NCBI GenBank assembly: GCA_026225215.1
Contig: JAMFSI010000094.1
Span: 1-41,922 of the forward strand
Length of the DNA stretch: 41,922 nucleotides
Source: Sphingomonas palustris
GTDB lineage: Bacteria > Pseudomonadota > Alphaproteobacteria > Sphingomonadales > Sphingomonadaceae
Direction: 5' to 3'
Below the pieces are notes generated by a model. That model made no database searches and was not told the DNA's origin. It saw only the letters and a program-made list of their open reading frames with translations. Numbering within the stretch: position 1 is the first letter of the stretch; each line of letters opens with the position of its first letter. Below are positions 7,701 to 14,732 of this stretch, one piece after another. Both the position numbers and the translations under genes were made by a program.

Positions 7701-8126
7701 ATGAGATCAGATCACGCCCATCAACGTATTTGGAAGCGGGCCTTTATTGCATTGGGACTGTCTTTTGCCGCTTCGTCGCTGTCGATCACCAACGCAGACT
7801 GCAAGGTAATCGCGGAAACGAAAATCGGTACCTGGTCGGCCCAATGCGAACGGGGGGTCAATGATGATATTGTGTGCCACGCGCAGTCTGGACCATTCTT
7901 TTATCAAACGTGGCAGAATGAGCGGAGCCAAAGGAATTTTTATCTTCGTGCCGATCGCGAATACGACCTCATATCCGTCGAGGGGAAGCATTATCCCTTT
8001 GCGCGTTTGCCATTAGGGCCGAATAATCCACAGGTCTGCTATTCTGAGCGAACCGTAAGGTCGCAGCAGACCGATTATGACCGGCCTAAAGATTGCATAA
8101 GCAGTGGCAGCGCTTTGTTTGTTTAG
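7701..8126 (+). CDS. Small secreted cysteine-containing protein, unknown
   Basis: A 141-residue protein with a basic N-terminus and a hydrophobic stretch (FIALGLSFAASSLSITNA), probably a signal peptide cleaved just before DC. The mature part has five cysteines and is rich in polar and aromatic residues (IGTWSAQCERG, PFFYQTWQNERSQRNFYL). I do not recognise a family. The ATG at 7701 is preferred to an in-frame TTG 24 nt upstream because GTAGGGATG lies just before it. It has the same orientation as the serpin gene, with a 200-nt gap that shows no clear terminator, so a functional link is only possible. Confidence 0.6.
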   Translation: MRSDHAHQRIWKRAFIALGLSFAASSLSITNADCKVIAETKIGTWSAQCERGVNDDIVCHAQSGPFFYQTWQNERSQRNFYLRADREYDLISVEGKHYPFARLPLGPNNPQVCYSERTVRSQQTDYDRPKDCISSGSALFV

Positions 8127-8594
8127 ATCGCGCCTGACGTTTGGGTCGAACCGAGATTCCTACTCGACAGCTTTCTCAAAGCACGGCGGGTCCGGTTGCG
8201 ATATAAGGAGTTCAACGAATCCGCTCGACAAAATGATATCGTCGGCCCCGATACACCGCTCAGTGAGTGGCGCTATCGCTCACTGACTTATGATGTTCGT
8301 CAGTTCGCCGAAATCGCGAGTTGGTGCGAGCGAATTCTGAATGTCCCTCCTTCGTAAGGGGCCGATCATCATCGACCAGCAAATTGAATATGCTCCATGT
8401 CCAAACGCGCTGACACCACCACGGCCTTCGTCATAAACGCGTACCCGAACATTACCGACAGGCTTCCAAGTCGGGGGGACTGCTGCTCTTGGGGAAGCGT
8501 TTCCGCCTATTCTATGGCCGAATCGATGGGCGCTTGCTGCCTTTGGGTATCGAATTGAACGCTACGGCAGGAAGGGCAATGACGAGCCTGCCAA
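8127..8594. other. Gene-poor stretch with possible coding debris
   Basis: No gene with a start site is supported here. On the plus strand, 8127-8357 is an open frame of 76 codons with protein-like composition (for example VWVEPRFLLDSFLKARR) that begins directly after a stop and has no start codon. On the minus strand, about 8300-8480, another open stretch contains NVRVRVYDEGRGGVSAFGHG. I recognise neither. They may be remnants of decayed accessory genes. Confidence 0.3.
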
Positions 8595-8909
8595 TCAGGG
8601 CGCATTGTCTGCCCGGAAACGGTCCATCAGGTGCATCCGCTCGTGAAGAATCGTCACGATTCCGACTGTGCCGTTGCTCAGCAGACGCCAATAGACGTAG
8701 TGGTGCTCGTAGCGGCAATAATAGCCATTTACTTCGAATTCGGCGGGAACAGCGCGCCAAAGCTGGTCGCGACGCGCAATCTTCTCGAAGCAGTCGAACA
8801 AGCCGCCGATATAGGCTTCTGCCTGCGCTTGACCCCATATCTCGCGCGTATAGGTGAAAATCTCGTCGAGCCGCTCGCCAGCGATTGCTGAGACCGTGAA
8901 GCCCGCCAT
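8595..8909 (-). CDS. parE: ParE-type toxin (RelE/ParE superfamily)
   Basis: A 104-residue protein with the ParE pattern: an N-terminal strand and helix (GFTVSAIAGERLDEIFTYTREIWG), a central basic segment with aromatics (GYYCRYEHHYVYWRLL), and a C-terminal strand VGIVTILHERM. ParE toxins usually poison DNA gyrase. Its ATG is one base after the stop of the antitoxin gene, the normal antitoxin-first order. The module lies in an accessory patch next to gene debris, consistent with horizontal gain. Confidence 0.85.
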   Translation of the reverse strand: MAGFTVSAIAGERLDEIFTYTREIWGQAQAEAYIGGLFDCFEKIARRDQLWRAVPAEFEVNGYYCRYEHHYVYWRLLSNGTVGIVTILHERMHLMDRFRADNAP

Positions 8910-8910
8910 T

Positions 8911-9168
8911 TCAGCTCCGGCGATTGCGCGTGATCACTGTTTGCGCATCGAGGAGCGCGTAGCTGGATTCCGGGGCGGCAAATGCACGATTGAGTTCGGC
9001 TTTGAGCCGCCCGAACTGCTCCGCTTCAAGCCGTTCCTTGTCGCGTCGAATCAGATCCCGGACATATTCGCTGACATTCTCATAGGCCCCCTGTTCCCCG
9101 ACATTCAAAGCGACAAAGTCGCCAAGCGCTCCACCGATGCGAACGTTAAGGGTCATAGCTTTGTTCAT
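8911..9168 (-). CDS. parD: ParD-type antitoxin
   Basis: An 85-residue antitoxin with a ribbon-helix-helix N-terminus (MTLNVRIGGALGDFVALNV) followed by the characteristic ENVSEYVRDLIRRDKERLE segment and a flexible, acidic-to-polar C-terminus that would wrap the toxin. The ATG at 9168 sits after AAAGGCGCC; an in-frame start 21 nt upstream is less well placed. It is first in a two-gene operon with the ParE-type toxin, and autoregulation through the ribbon-helix-helix domain is expected for the family. Confidence 0.85.
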   Translation of the reverse strand: MNKAMTLNVRIGGALGDFVALNVGEQGAYENVSEYVRDLIRRDKERLEAEQFGRLKAELNRAFAAPESSYALLDAQTVITRNRRS

Positions 9169-9187
9169 GATAGGCGCCTTTCGTCCC

Positions 9188-9217
9188 AATATAGTGGAAT
9201 ATAATAGACGCTAGCAA
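9188..9217 (-). promoter_or_regulatory. Candidate promoter of the parDE module
   Basis: On the minus strand, TTGCTA (9217-9212) and TATATT (9193-9188) are separated by 18 nt and end about 20 nt before the parD ATG. The two 10-nt blocks AATATAGTGG and AATATAATAG next to each other on the plus strand (9188-9207) could be binding half-sites for the ribbon-helix-helix antitoxin. This was assigned by eye. Confidence 0.4.
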
Positions 9218-9346
9218 GGCCCTTCGAAATTTCGGGACTGCCTCTCCCAGCCAAGCGCCGCACGAAACCAACAGATAGCACGCAATCTGGCTAATGACGG
9301 GGAGCGCGAGGGGATTACCCCTCGCATCTACCACTCTCCTTAAACC

Positions 9347-10678
9347 TTACCCCGCCAACGCCCCGGCAAACCGCAACGGCTCACCCACCGCCGCATTCGC
9401 CAGTTGCCCTTCCCACATCGCGGTATTCCCGCGAATGATGGTGCCGATCACCCGGCCTTCCAGTTCCATCCCGGTGAACGGCGACCAGCCGCACCGGCTC
9501 TCCAGCCAGCTTTCCTCTATGGCAAAGCGCCCTTTAAGATCGACCACGCTGAAGTCAGCATCGTAGCCGACGGCGATCCGGCCTTTTGACTGAAGGCCGA
9601 ACACGCGCTGCACGCCGGCGCTGGTCAGGTCGATCAGCCGCGCCAGGGTGAGATGGCCCTTGGCGACGTGGTCGAGCATCAGCGGCAGCAGCGTCTGCAC
9701 GCCGGGCATGCCGCTGGGGCTGGCGGGATAAATCTTGGCCTTTTCCTCGATTGTATGCGGCGCGTGATCGGAGCCGAGGACATCGGGCACACCCTGACGC
9801 AACCAGTGCCACAAGCCATTACGGTGCGCGGCGCTGCGGATCGGGGGGTTCATCTGCGCGTAAGTGCCGAGGCGCGGGTAAGCGTCCTCGCCGGCCAGCG
9901 TCAGGTGCTGCGGGGTTACTTCGCAGGTGGCGATATCGCGGTTCTGGGCGATCACCTCCAGTTCGGCGGGGGTGGTGATATGGAGAATATGGATCGGACG
10001 GCGGGCGGCGCGGGCGAGGCGCAGGATGCGCTGTGTCGCGAGCATCGCGCTTTCATCGTCGCGCCACACCGGGTGGCTGGAAGCATCGCCTTCGACGCGA
10101 TGGCCGAGCCGGGCCTGCATCCGGGCCTCGTCTTCGGCATGGATGGCGACACGGCGCACGCCGCTGGCCAGCACTCGTGCCAGCGCTTCATCCTCGGCCA
10201 CCAGCAGATTGCCGGTCGAGGCGCCCATGAAGATCTTAACGCCGGCCGTGCCAGGCAGCCGTTCCAGTTCTGCCAGCTCTGCGGCATTGGCGCTGGTTGC
10301 CCCGACATAGAAGGCATGATCGCACCACATGCGGTGATGCGCGCGTTGCAATTTGTCGAGCACACGGTCGCTGCTGTCGGTATTGGGGGTGGTGTTCGGC
10401 ATCTCGAACACCGCCGTCACCCCGCCCATCACCGCGGCGCGACTGCCGCTTTCGAGGTCTTCCTTGTGCTCGAGCCCAGGCTCGCGAAAATGGACCTGGC
10501 TGTCGATCACGCCGGGCAGCACGTCGAGGCCGGTGCAATCGATGCGGCGAGCGGCATCGGCGGGCCATGAGCCCAGGCCAATGATTTTGCCGTCGCGCAC
10601 CGCGACATCGACGAGTTCGGGGCCGTTCGGGGTGTGAACCGTGCCATTGGCGAGGATGAGTTCGGGGGCTGTGTGCAT
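9347..10678 (-). CDS. pyrC: Dihydroorotase (class I, PyrC/allantoinase-like)
   Basis: A 443-residue cyclic amidohydrolase that interconverts carbamoyl-aspartate and dihydroorotate in pyrimidine synthesis. Family marks are HFREPGLEHKEDLESGSRA (63-81), FEMPNTTPNT, the bridging-lysine candidate K148 (GVKIFMGAST), H180 (AIHAEDEA), H230/H233 (PIHILHIT) and the catalytic D304 (LGSDHAPH). The first His of the usual HxH pair is Gln here (DSQVHF, Q61). I recall a similar sequence in alphaproteobacterial dihydroorotases, so it may be a lineage feature rather than a defect. It is divergent from ygfZ, with about 90 nt between the two genes. Allantoinase or hydantoinase activity is the alternative. Confidence 0.87.
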   Translation of the reverse strand: MHTAPELILANGTVHTPNGPELVDVAVRDGKIIGLGSWPADAARRIDCTGLDVLPGVIDSQVHFREPGLEHKEDLESGSRAAVMGGVTAVFEMPNTTPNTDSSDRVLDKLQRAHHRMWCDHAFYVGATSANAAELAELERLPGTAGVKIFMGASTGNLLVAEDEALARVLASGVRRVAIHAEDEARMQARLGHRVEGDASSHPVWRDDESAMLATQRILRLARAARRPIHILHITTPAELEVIAQNRDIATCEVTPQHLTLAGEDAYPRLGTYAQMNPPIRSAAHRNGLWHWLRQGVPDVLGSDHAPHTIEEKAKIYPASPSGMPGVQTLLPLMLDHVAKGHLTLARLIDLTSAGVQRVFGLQSKGRIAVGYDADFSVVDLKGRFAIEESWLESRCGWSPFTGMELEGRVIGTIIRGNTAMWEGQLANAAVGEPLRFAGALAG

Positions 10679-10769
10679 GGCTTGGACATGGCACAGCCGG
10701 CGCGGCCTTAACAGGGGATTTGGTTGGCCGGCGCGCTAGTGATATTGCATCTGCACCGACAAACGCCAC

Positions 10770-11525
10770 ATGGACCCGATGACCGCCACCCGCCTTACTT
10801 CTCGCGCCGTGATCCGCTTGTCACCACAAGGTGAGGACGAGGACGTCATCGACTTTCTGCAAGGGCTGGTCACTAACGATGTCACCGGTGACTTGCCGGT
10901 GTGGGCCGGGTTGCTCAGCCCACAAGGCAAGGCGCTATTCGACTTTCTCGTGTGGCGCGCGCCTGCCCCGGCGGAGGCCGGGGGCGGTGATCTGCTGCTC
11001 GACTGCGAGGCCGAAGCCGCACTGCCGCTAGCCCGGCGTCTCAGCCTCTATCGGCTGCGACGCCGGATCGACATCGCGCTGGATCCGACCCTCGCCGTGC
11101 ATTGGGCGGCCACATCGCGCGACGATGCGGTAGCCGATCCCCGACTGGCAGCGCTGGGCTGGCGGTGGCTCGCACCGAGGTCGGAAGATGACGGGACGGC
11201 CGATGCGGCTTGGCTCGAACATCGCCTGAAGCATGGCGTGGCGGAAGGGCGCGCCGAACTCGGCGATGGCGAGACGCTATGGCTGGAATGCAATGCCGAT
11301 CTGCTCAACGGCGTCAGCTTCACCAAGGGCTGCTATATCGGTCAGGAAAATACCGCGCGGATGAATTGGCGGCAGAAAATCAACCGGCGACTGCTGGTCG
11401 TACCGCTGGCCGATTCGGACCCCGTGCGCCAGCGGGCTGTGTGGCCCGCCCTTGGATTGGCGCTCGACCTCCGGCGAGTGGAAGATATCGCCGAGGATAT
11501 TAAGCCAGACTGGATGGAGATTTAG
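10770..11525 (+). CDS. ygfZ: Folate-binding protein YgfZ (CAF17/GcvT-like)
   Basis: A 251-residue member of the GcvT-related family that uses tetrahydrofolate and helps maintain some iron-sulfur enzymes, such as the radical-SAM protein MiaB. The diagnostic motif KGCYIGQENTARMNW is present at about 185-199, and the N-terminal FLQGLVTNDVTGDLPVWAGLLSPQGKALFDFLVW matches the family. It starts at ATG 10770 or at the in-frame ATG nine bases later. It is divergent from the dihydroorotase, a common pairing in alphaproteobacteria, and a hairpin follows its stop. Confidence 0.92.
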   Translation: MDPMTATRLTSRAVIRLSPQGEDEDVIDFLQGLVTNDVTGDLPVWAGLLSPQGKALFDFLVWRAPAPAEAGGGDLLLDCEAEAALPLARRLSLYRLRRRIDIALDPTLAVHWAATSRDDAVADPRLAALGWRWLAPRSEDDGTADAAWLEHRLKHGVAEGRAELGDGETLWLECNADLLNGVSFTKGCYIGQENTARMNWRQKINRRLLVVPLADSDPVRQRAVWPALGLALDLRRVEDIAEDIKPDWMEI

Positions 11526-11543
11526 ACGAAGCAGATGGAGGCT

Positions 11544-11576
11544 ATCGCCACCCTAAACTTGGTTCAGGGTGGCGAT
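11544..11576. terminator. Hairpin between convergent genes ygfZ and GNAT
   Basis: ATCGCCACCCT (11544-11554) and AGGGTGGCGAT (11566-11576) form a perfect 11-bp stem with an 11-nt loop. It sits between two convergent stop codons. It could serve both directions as a terminator or 3'-end stabiliser. No T-run follows on either strand. Confidence 0.6.
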
Positions 11577-11613
11577 CATGTAAATGTAGCCGGCGAGGTA
11601 TCCCTCCCCCTGA

Positions 11614-12174
11614 TCAGGCTGCGTGTTTAGCTGCTTCAGCGCCCATCGCACTTAGACCCGAACCATCGCAATCGCTGGGCTCGCCCAGATCCCGGCGATG
11701 CACCAGCGATGCCGCAAACTCGCCCCGCGCCGGGCATAGTCGCTCGCAGATCTCGCCGGTGGCGCGGAAACCGAGTTTCTCCAGCACCCGGCCCGAAGCC
11801 GGATTATCGCAGAAATGCAGCGCGGTGATCAGACGGTGACCCAGCGTGCGCGCCAGGCTGAGCAGCGCCCGCGATGCTTCGGTGGCATAGCCCTGGCCCC
11901 AATGCTCGGGCGCAATCCAATAGACCAGTTCGGCAGCGCCCGCGCTGGCCAGCAGGCCGACACAGCCGAGCAGCCGCGAGCCCTCAGCGTTGGGCAGCGT
12001 CACCAGGAAATGGGGAAAGCGCCGATGCTGCGGCCCGGCCAGATAGGCCTGCGCCGCCTGGGGGGTATAGACGAGATGCCGCGCCACCGCCCGATCATCG
12101 ATCCGGCTGCGCAATTCCTCCCAGTCCTCGGACCAACCCGGTCTCAGAAACAGCCTCTCACTGCGGATAAACAT
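11614..12174 (-). CDS. GNAT family N-acetyltransferase (RimJ-like)
   Basis: A 186-residue acetyltransferase. It opens with the RimJ/RimL-like IRSERLFLRPGWSEDWEELRSR; the acetyl-CoA pocket is seen in YWIAPEHWGQGYATEASRALL, and the C-terminal DNPASGRVLEKLGFRATGE is typical. Members acetylate ribosomal protein N-termini or small amines; the substrate here is unknown. GGAG lies before the ATG. It is convergent with ygfZ and is separated from the rpmA terminators by about 190 nt in which I see no gene. Confidence 0.88.
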   Translation of the reverse strand: MFIRSERLFLRPGWSEDWEELRSRIDDRAVARHLVYTPQAAQAYLAGPQHRRFPHFLVTLPNAEGSRLLGCVGLLASAGAAELVYWIAPEHWGQGYATEASRALLSLARTLGHRLITALHFCDNPASGRVLEKLGFRATGEICERLCPARGEFAASLVHRRDLGEPSDCDGSGLSAMGAEAAKHAA

Positions 12175-12387
12175 GCCTTATCTCCACTCTCAAGGCCCCG
12201 CTTGCCCAAGTCATAACCTCCGGCGATGACATAGTGATTACGCTTTGCGTCGATGTGCCCCATACTTGAGGCGCGGCGAAAAATGCTCTGATTTCCGTAT
12301 CATGCACCGCAGACAGTGTCGCGAACGCCGGCGTCAGCCGCGACGAGACGCGACAATCGGATGAGGCGTAATCATATATCGAACGCG

Positions 12388-12421
12388 CAAAAAAAATAGG
12401 GAGAAGGCCGGGCCCTCTCCC
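12388..12421 (-). terminator. Rho-independent terminator of rplU-rpmA
   Basis: Read on the minus strand, a GC-rich hairpin (GGGAGA...TCTCCC, 12421-12399) is followed by TATTTTTTTT (12398-12389). This is a classical intrinsic terminator downstream of rpmA. Two further palindromes lie between it and the rpmA stop. Confidence 0.9.
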
Positions 12422-12429
12422 TCGTTCAG

Positions 12430-12474
12430 CCGACTTGCTCGCAAGTCGGAGGGGCCATCCTGTTCAGATGGCCC
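12430..12474. repeat. Two tandem palindromes between rpmA and its terminator
   Basis: CCGACTTGCTCGCAAGTCGG (12430-12449) is a perfect 8-bp stem with a 4-nt loop. GGGCCATC...GATGGCCC (12452-12474) is a second 8-bp stem with a 7-nt loop. With the terminator hairpin, they put three consecutive hairpins in the 3' untranslated region of the ribosomal protein mRNA. Confidence 0.75.
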
Positions 12475-12487
12475 GATGTACCATCTG

Positions 12488-12757
12488 TTATTCGGCGGCT
12501 ACCGCCACGGCATCGACCGATACATATTTGCGGCCGAGCTTGCCCTGGTGGAACCGCACGCGGCCCTCGCCCAGCGCGAACAGCGTGTGATCCTTGCCGA
12601 TACCGACATTCACGCCCGGATAGACGCGCGTGCCACGCTGGCGGATGATGATGTTGCCACCGATCACGTTTTCGCCACCGAACTTCTTGACGCCGAGACG
12701 ACGACCGGCCGAATCGCGCCCATTGCGCGAGGAGCCGCCAGCTTTCTTATGTGCCAT
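12488..12757 (-). CDS. rpmA: 50S ribosomal protein L27
   Basis: An 89-residue L27 whose N-terminal tail reaches the peptidyl-transferase centre. It opens directly with [20 protein letters not shown], so it lacks the cleavable N-terminal extension found in Firmicutes. [20 protein letters not shown] and the glycine-rich [16 protein letters not shown] are standard. GGGGAG lies before the ATG. It lies 16 nt downstream of rplU in the same operon and is followed by three hairpins, the last of which is an intrinsic terminator. Confidence 0.98.
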   Translation of the reverse strand: MAHKKAGGSSRNGRDSAGRRLGVKKFGGENVIGGNIIIRQRGTRVYPGVNVGIGKDHTLFALGEGRVRFHQGKLGRKYVSVDAVAVAAE

Positions 12758-12773
12758 GGTGTAACTCCCCTGT

Positions 12774-13073
12774 TCAGGCGCCGACGGCCAGGATGCGCAG
12801 CAGCGTCAGCTGCTGGCGATGGCCGTTCTTGCGACGATAATTGTGACGGCGACGCTTCTTGAAAACGATCACCTTTTCGCTCTTGGCCTGAGCGATGATC
12901 TCGGCCGAAACCGTCACCGCAGCGGCGTCGGCGATGGCGCCATCTTCGCCCGCGAGCAGGACATCAGCCAGCGTGATCTTGTCACCGGCTTCACCAGCCA
13001 GCTTCTCGACCGCGATTTTGTCTCCGGCGGCAACCCGGTATTGCTTGCCGCCTGTGCGCACGACTGCGAACAT
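12774..13073 (-). CDS. rplU: 50S ribosomal protein L21
   Basis: A 99-residue L21, a 23S rRNA-binding protein of the large subunit. It starts with [20 protein letters not shown] and contains the basic C-terminal motif [18 protein letters not shown] that defines the family. It is the first gene of the conserved rplU-rpmA operon. The neighbouring obg/cgtA gene, which often follows, is absent here: a terminator and a GNAT gene come next. Confidence 0.98.
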   Translation of the reverse strand: MFAVVRTGGKQYRVAAGDKIAVEKLAGEAGDKITLADVLLAGEDGAIADAAAVTVSAEIIAQAKSEKVIVFKKRRRHNYRRKNGHRQQLTLLRILAVGA

Positions 13074-13183
13074 CTTACCTATCCAATCAAATGACTTGCC
13101 GCATCATCCCGGCACTCGAAACCGATCAAGGGACAACACGTCCGACCACCCGCCGCATTGGGCAGGGGCTGGAAGAAGGAGCG

Positions 13184-13212
13184 CCGTTAGTCGAACCCGT
13201 CCCAGCTGTCAA
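13184..13212 (-). promoter_or_regulatory. Candidate promoter of rplU-rpmA
   Basis: On the minus strand, a consensus -35 box TTGACA (13212-13207) and a -10 like TAACGG (13189-13184) are separated by 17 nt. They would give an untranslated leader of roughly 105 nt before rplU. The -10 box is weak, so the call rests mainly on the -35 and the spacing. Confidence 0.45.
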
Positions 13213-13315
13213 CGCGGCTTTGCGCAAGCGCGCCGCATCTGCGCGGATTTCCGCGCTCCTCTCCATCCTCTACCACGCCCCTAGCACCGGGGCGCTGGTA
13301 TGCTATGGCACCGGC

Positions 13316-13897
13316 ATGTTCGGTAAGCTCTCTGCTCTCCCCATCACCATTATGGCCGCCTCGCTGGCGCTGACCGGATGCTCTGAAGGGAGCGACGGCT
13401 ATCCATCTCTGGCGGAGCGACCTGTGGAACGGGCCACCTCCACACCACCAATGGACACGATCACCCCCACTCCGGGTGTTGCATCATCCTCCGCATCAGA
13501 CCACGCCGCCATACCGAACGATCTGGCTGCGCGACTCGACCATCTGGTTCAGGAAGCGAGCAGCGCTCACCAGACCTTCGCCGACAAGCAGCATGCCGCC
13601 GAAACCCTGGTCAGCGCCGCCGGGTCGGCTCCAGCCGGCAGCGAAAATTGGGCGCGCGCCACCCAGGCCCTCGCCATCATCGAATCGGCGCGGGCCGAAA
13701 CGGCGAAGCCATTGGGCGACATCGACCGGATCGATGTCGATGACCGTCTTGCCCATGCCGCGCAGGACGGCACCAGCGGCGATTCGGCGTCACGCCCGGC
13801 GATGGCTGCGATCGGGAAAGCGCGCGAGACGGTTTCGGCCTGGGTAGCGGAAGAAGATTCGGTTTTGACGCGGCTGGACGGCCGACTGGCGCGCTGA
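13316..13897 (+). CDS. Small lipoprotein of unknown function
   Basis: A 193-residue predicted lipoprotein: the signal sequence FGKLSALPITIMAASLALTGC ends in the lipobox LTGC. The mature part has a Ser/Thr/Pro-rich linker and then an alanine-rich helical region (LAARLDHLVQEASSAHQTFADK, ARATQALAIIESARAETAKP) that may form a coiled coil. An in-frame ATG at 13091 would add 75 residues with no lipoprotein character, running over the rplU leader, and is rejected. No family recognised. It lies alone between rplU (divergent) and a palindromic repeat. Confidence 0.72.
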   Translation: MFGKLSALPITIMAASLALTGCSEGSDGYPSLAERPVERATSTPPMDTITPTPGVASSSASDHAAIPNDLAARLDHLVQEASSAHQTFADKQHAAETLVSAAGSAPAGSENWARATQALAIIESARAETAKPLGDIDRIDVDDRLAHAAQDGTSGDSASRPAMAAIGKARETVSAWVAEEDSVLTRLDGRLAR

Positions 13898-13920
13898 GTG
13901 TAGCTTGGACGGCCCCTCTC

Positions 13921-14017
13921 CCCGTCCGTCCTGAGCTTGTCGAAGGACTGTCTTTCTTTGCTGGGCCGGCCAGAAGAACAAGGCAGTGCTTCGACAAGCT
14001 CAGCATGGACGGGGTGG
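13921..14017. repeat. REP-like palindromic pair, copy B
   Basis: GTCCTGAGCTTGTCGAAGGAC (from 13926) faces GTGCTTCGACAAGCTCAGCA (about 13986-14005), inside CCCCGTCC and GGACGGGG flanks; the whole can fold into a long cruciform. It is the same element as 4891-4986 but with an unrelated spacer. It sits between convergent genes, the lipoprotein and moaE. Confidence 0.85.
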
Positions 14018-14039
14018 GTTCGGACACAGCATCTTCGTA

Positions 14040-14486
14040 TTACTCGCCGCGCCAGCGCTCCCGATCCACGTGGTCCTGCACGCGGGGTTCGATCCAGCGC
14101 CACTCGCCCGCGATCTTTTCGCGCTTCCAAAACCAACTGTCGCTCTTGAGATGGTCCATGGCGAAATCGACGGCGGCAAAGGCATCTCGGCGATGCCGGG
14201 CGGCGGCGGCGACCAGCACGATCGGCTCCGCCGGCCGCACCACCCCGACCCGGTGAATGATCAACAGCCCGGCGAGCGACCAGCGCTCCTGTGCCTGCTC
14301 GGCTAGCGCCGTCATCCCCGGCAAGGTCAGCGGCGCGAAATGGCGCAGTTCCAGCGCTTCGACCCCGCCTTCGGCACGCACTTGCCCAAGAAAACTGACG
14401 ATACCCCCGGCAGCGCCATGCGCGGCTGAAAATGCCGCCAATTCGGCGGCGGGATTGAGCCCCGAATCGGCCAGGCGCACGTCCAT
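14040..14486 (-). CDS. moaE: Molybdopterin synthase catalytic subunit
   Basis: A 148-residue MoaE, the large subunit of molybdopterin synthase, which inserts dithiolene sulfur delivered by MoaD into cyclic pyranopterin. FLGQVRAEGGVEALELRHF, IIHRVGVVRPAEPIVLVAA, the Arg/Ala segment RHRRDAFAAVDFAMDHLKSD and the active-site FWKREKI are all present. It lies two bases after moaD in the moaA-moaD-moaE operon, and the group ends at a REP-like palindrome. Confidence 0.95.
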   Translation of the reverse strand: MDVRLADSGLNPAAELAAFSAAHGAAGGIVSFLGQVRAEGGVEALELRHFAPLTLPGMTALAEQAQERWSLAGLLIIHRVGVVRPAEPIVLVAAAARHRRDAFAAVDFAMDHLKSDSWFWKREKIAGEWRWIEPRVQDHVDRERWRGE

Positions 14487-14488
14487 AC

Positions 14489-14731
14489 TCAGCCCCCGCT
14501 CACCGGCGGCAGGAACGCCAATTCATCGGCGACAGCAATAATCGGCTCGGGAAACACGCAAAGCACACCGTTCACCGCCAGCCGGATGCGCGGGGCCGAG
14601 ACCGCCGCCGCCAGATCATCGGGCAACCGCGCGATCACTTCGGCAAGCGGCGTCGGTGCGGGCAGCGGCAAATGCATCTCGGCGGCGCCGGCAATATCCT
14701 CAAGCCGCCCCAAGAACAGCAAGCGGGCCAC
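14489..14731 (-). CDS. moaD: Molybdopterin synthase sulfur carrier subunit
   Basis: An 80-residue ubiquitin-like protein ending in Gly-Gly (PPVSGG), the C-terminus thiocarboxylated for sulfur transfer to MoaE. The FLGRLEDIAG opening and RLAVNGVL core fit the family. It starts at GTG 14731; its ribosome-binding site GGAGG is formed by the codons for MoaA's own terminal Gly-Gly, five bases upstream, so the two genes are closely coupled. Confidence 0.93.
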   Translation of the reverse strand: MARLLFLGRLEDIAGAAEMHLPLPAPTPLAEVIARLPDDLAAAVSAPRIRLAVNGVLCVFPEPIIAVADELAFLPPVSGG

Positions 14732-14732
14732 G

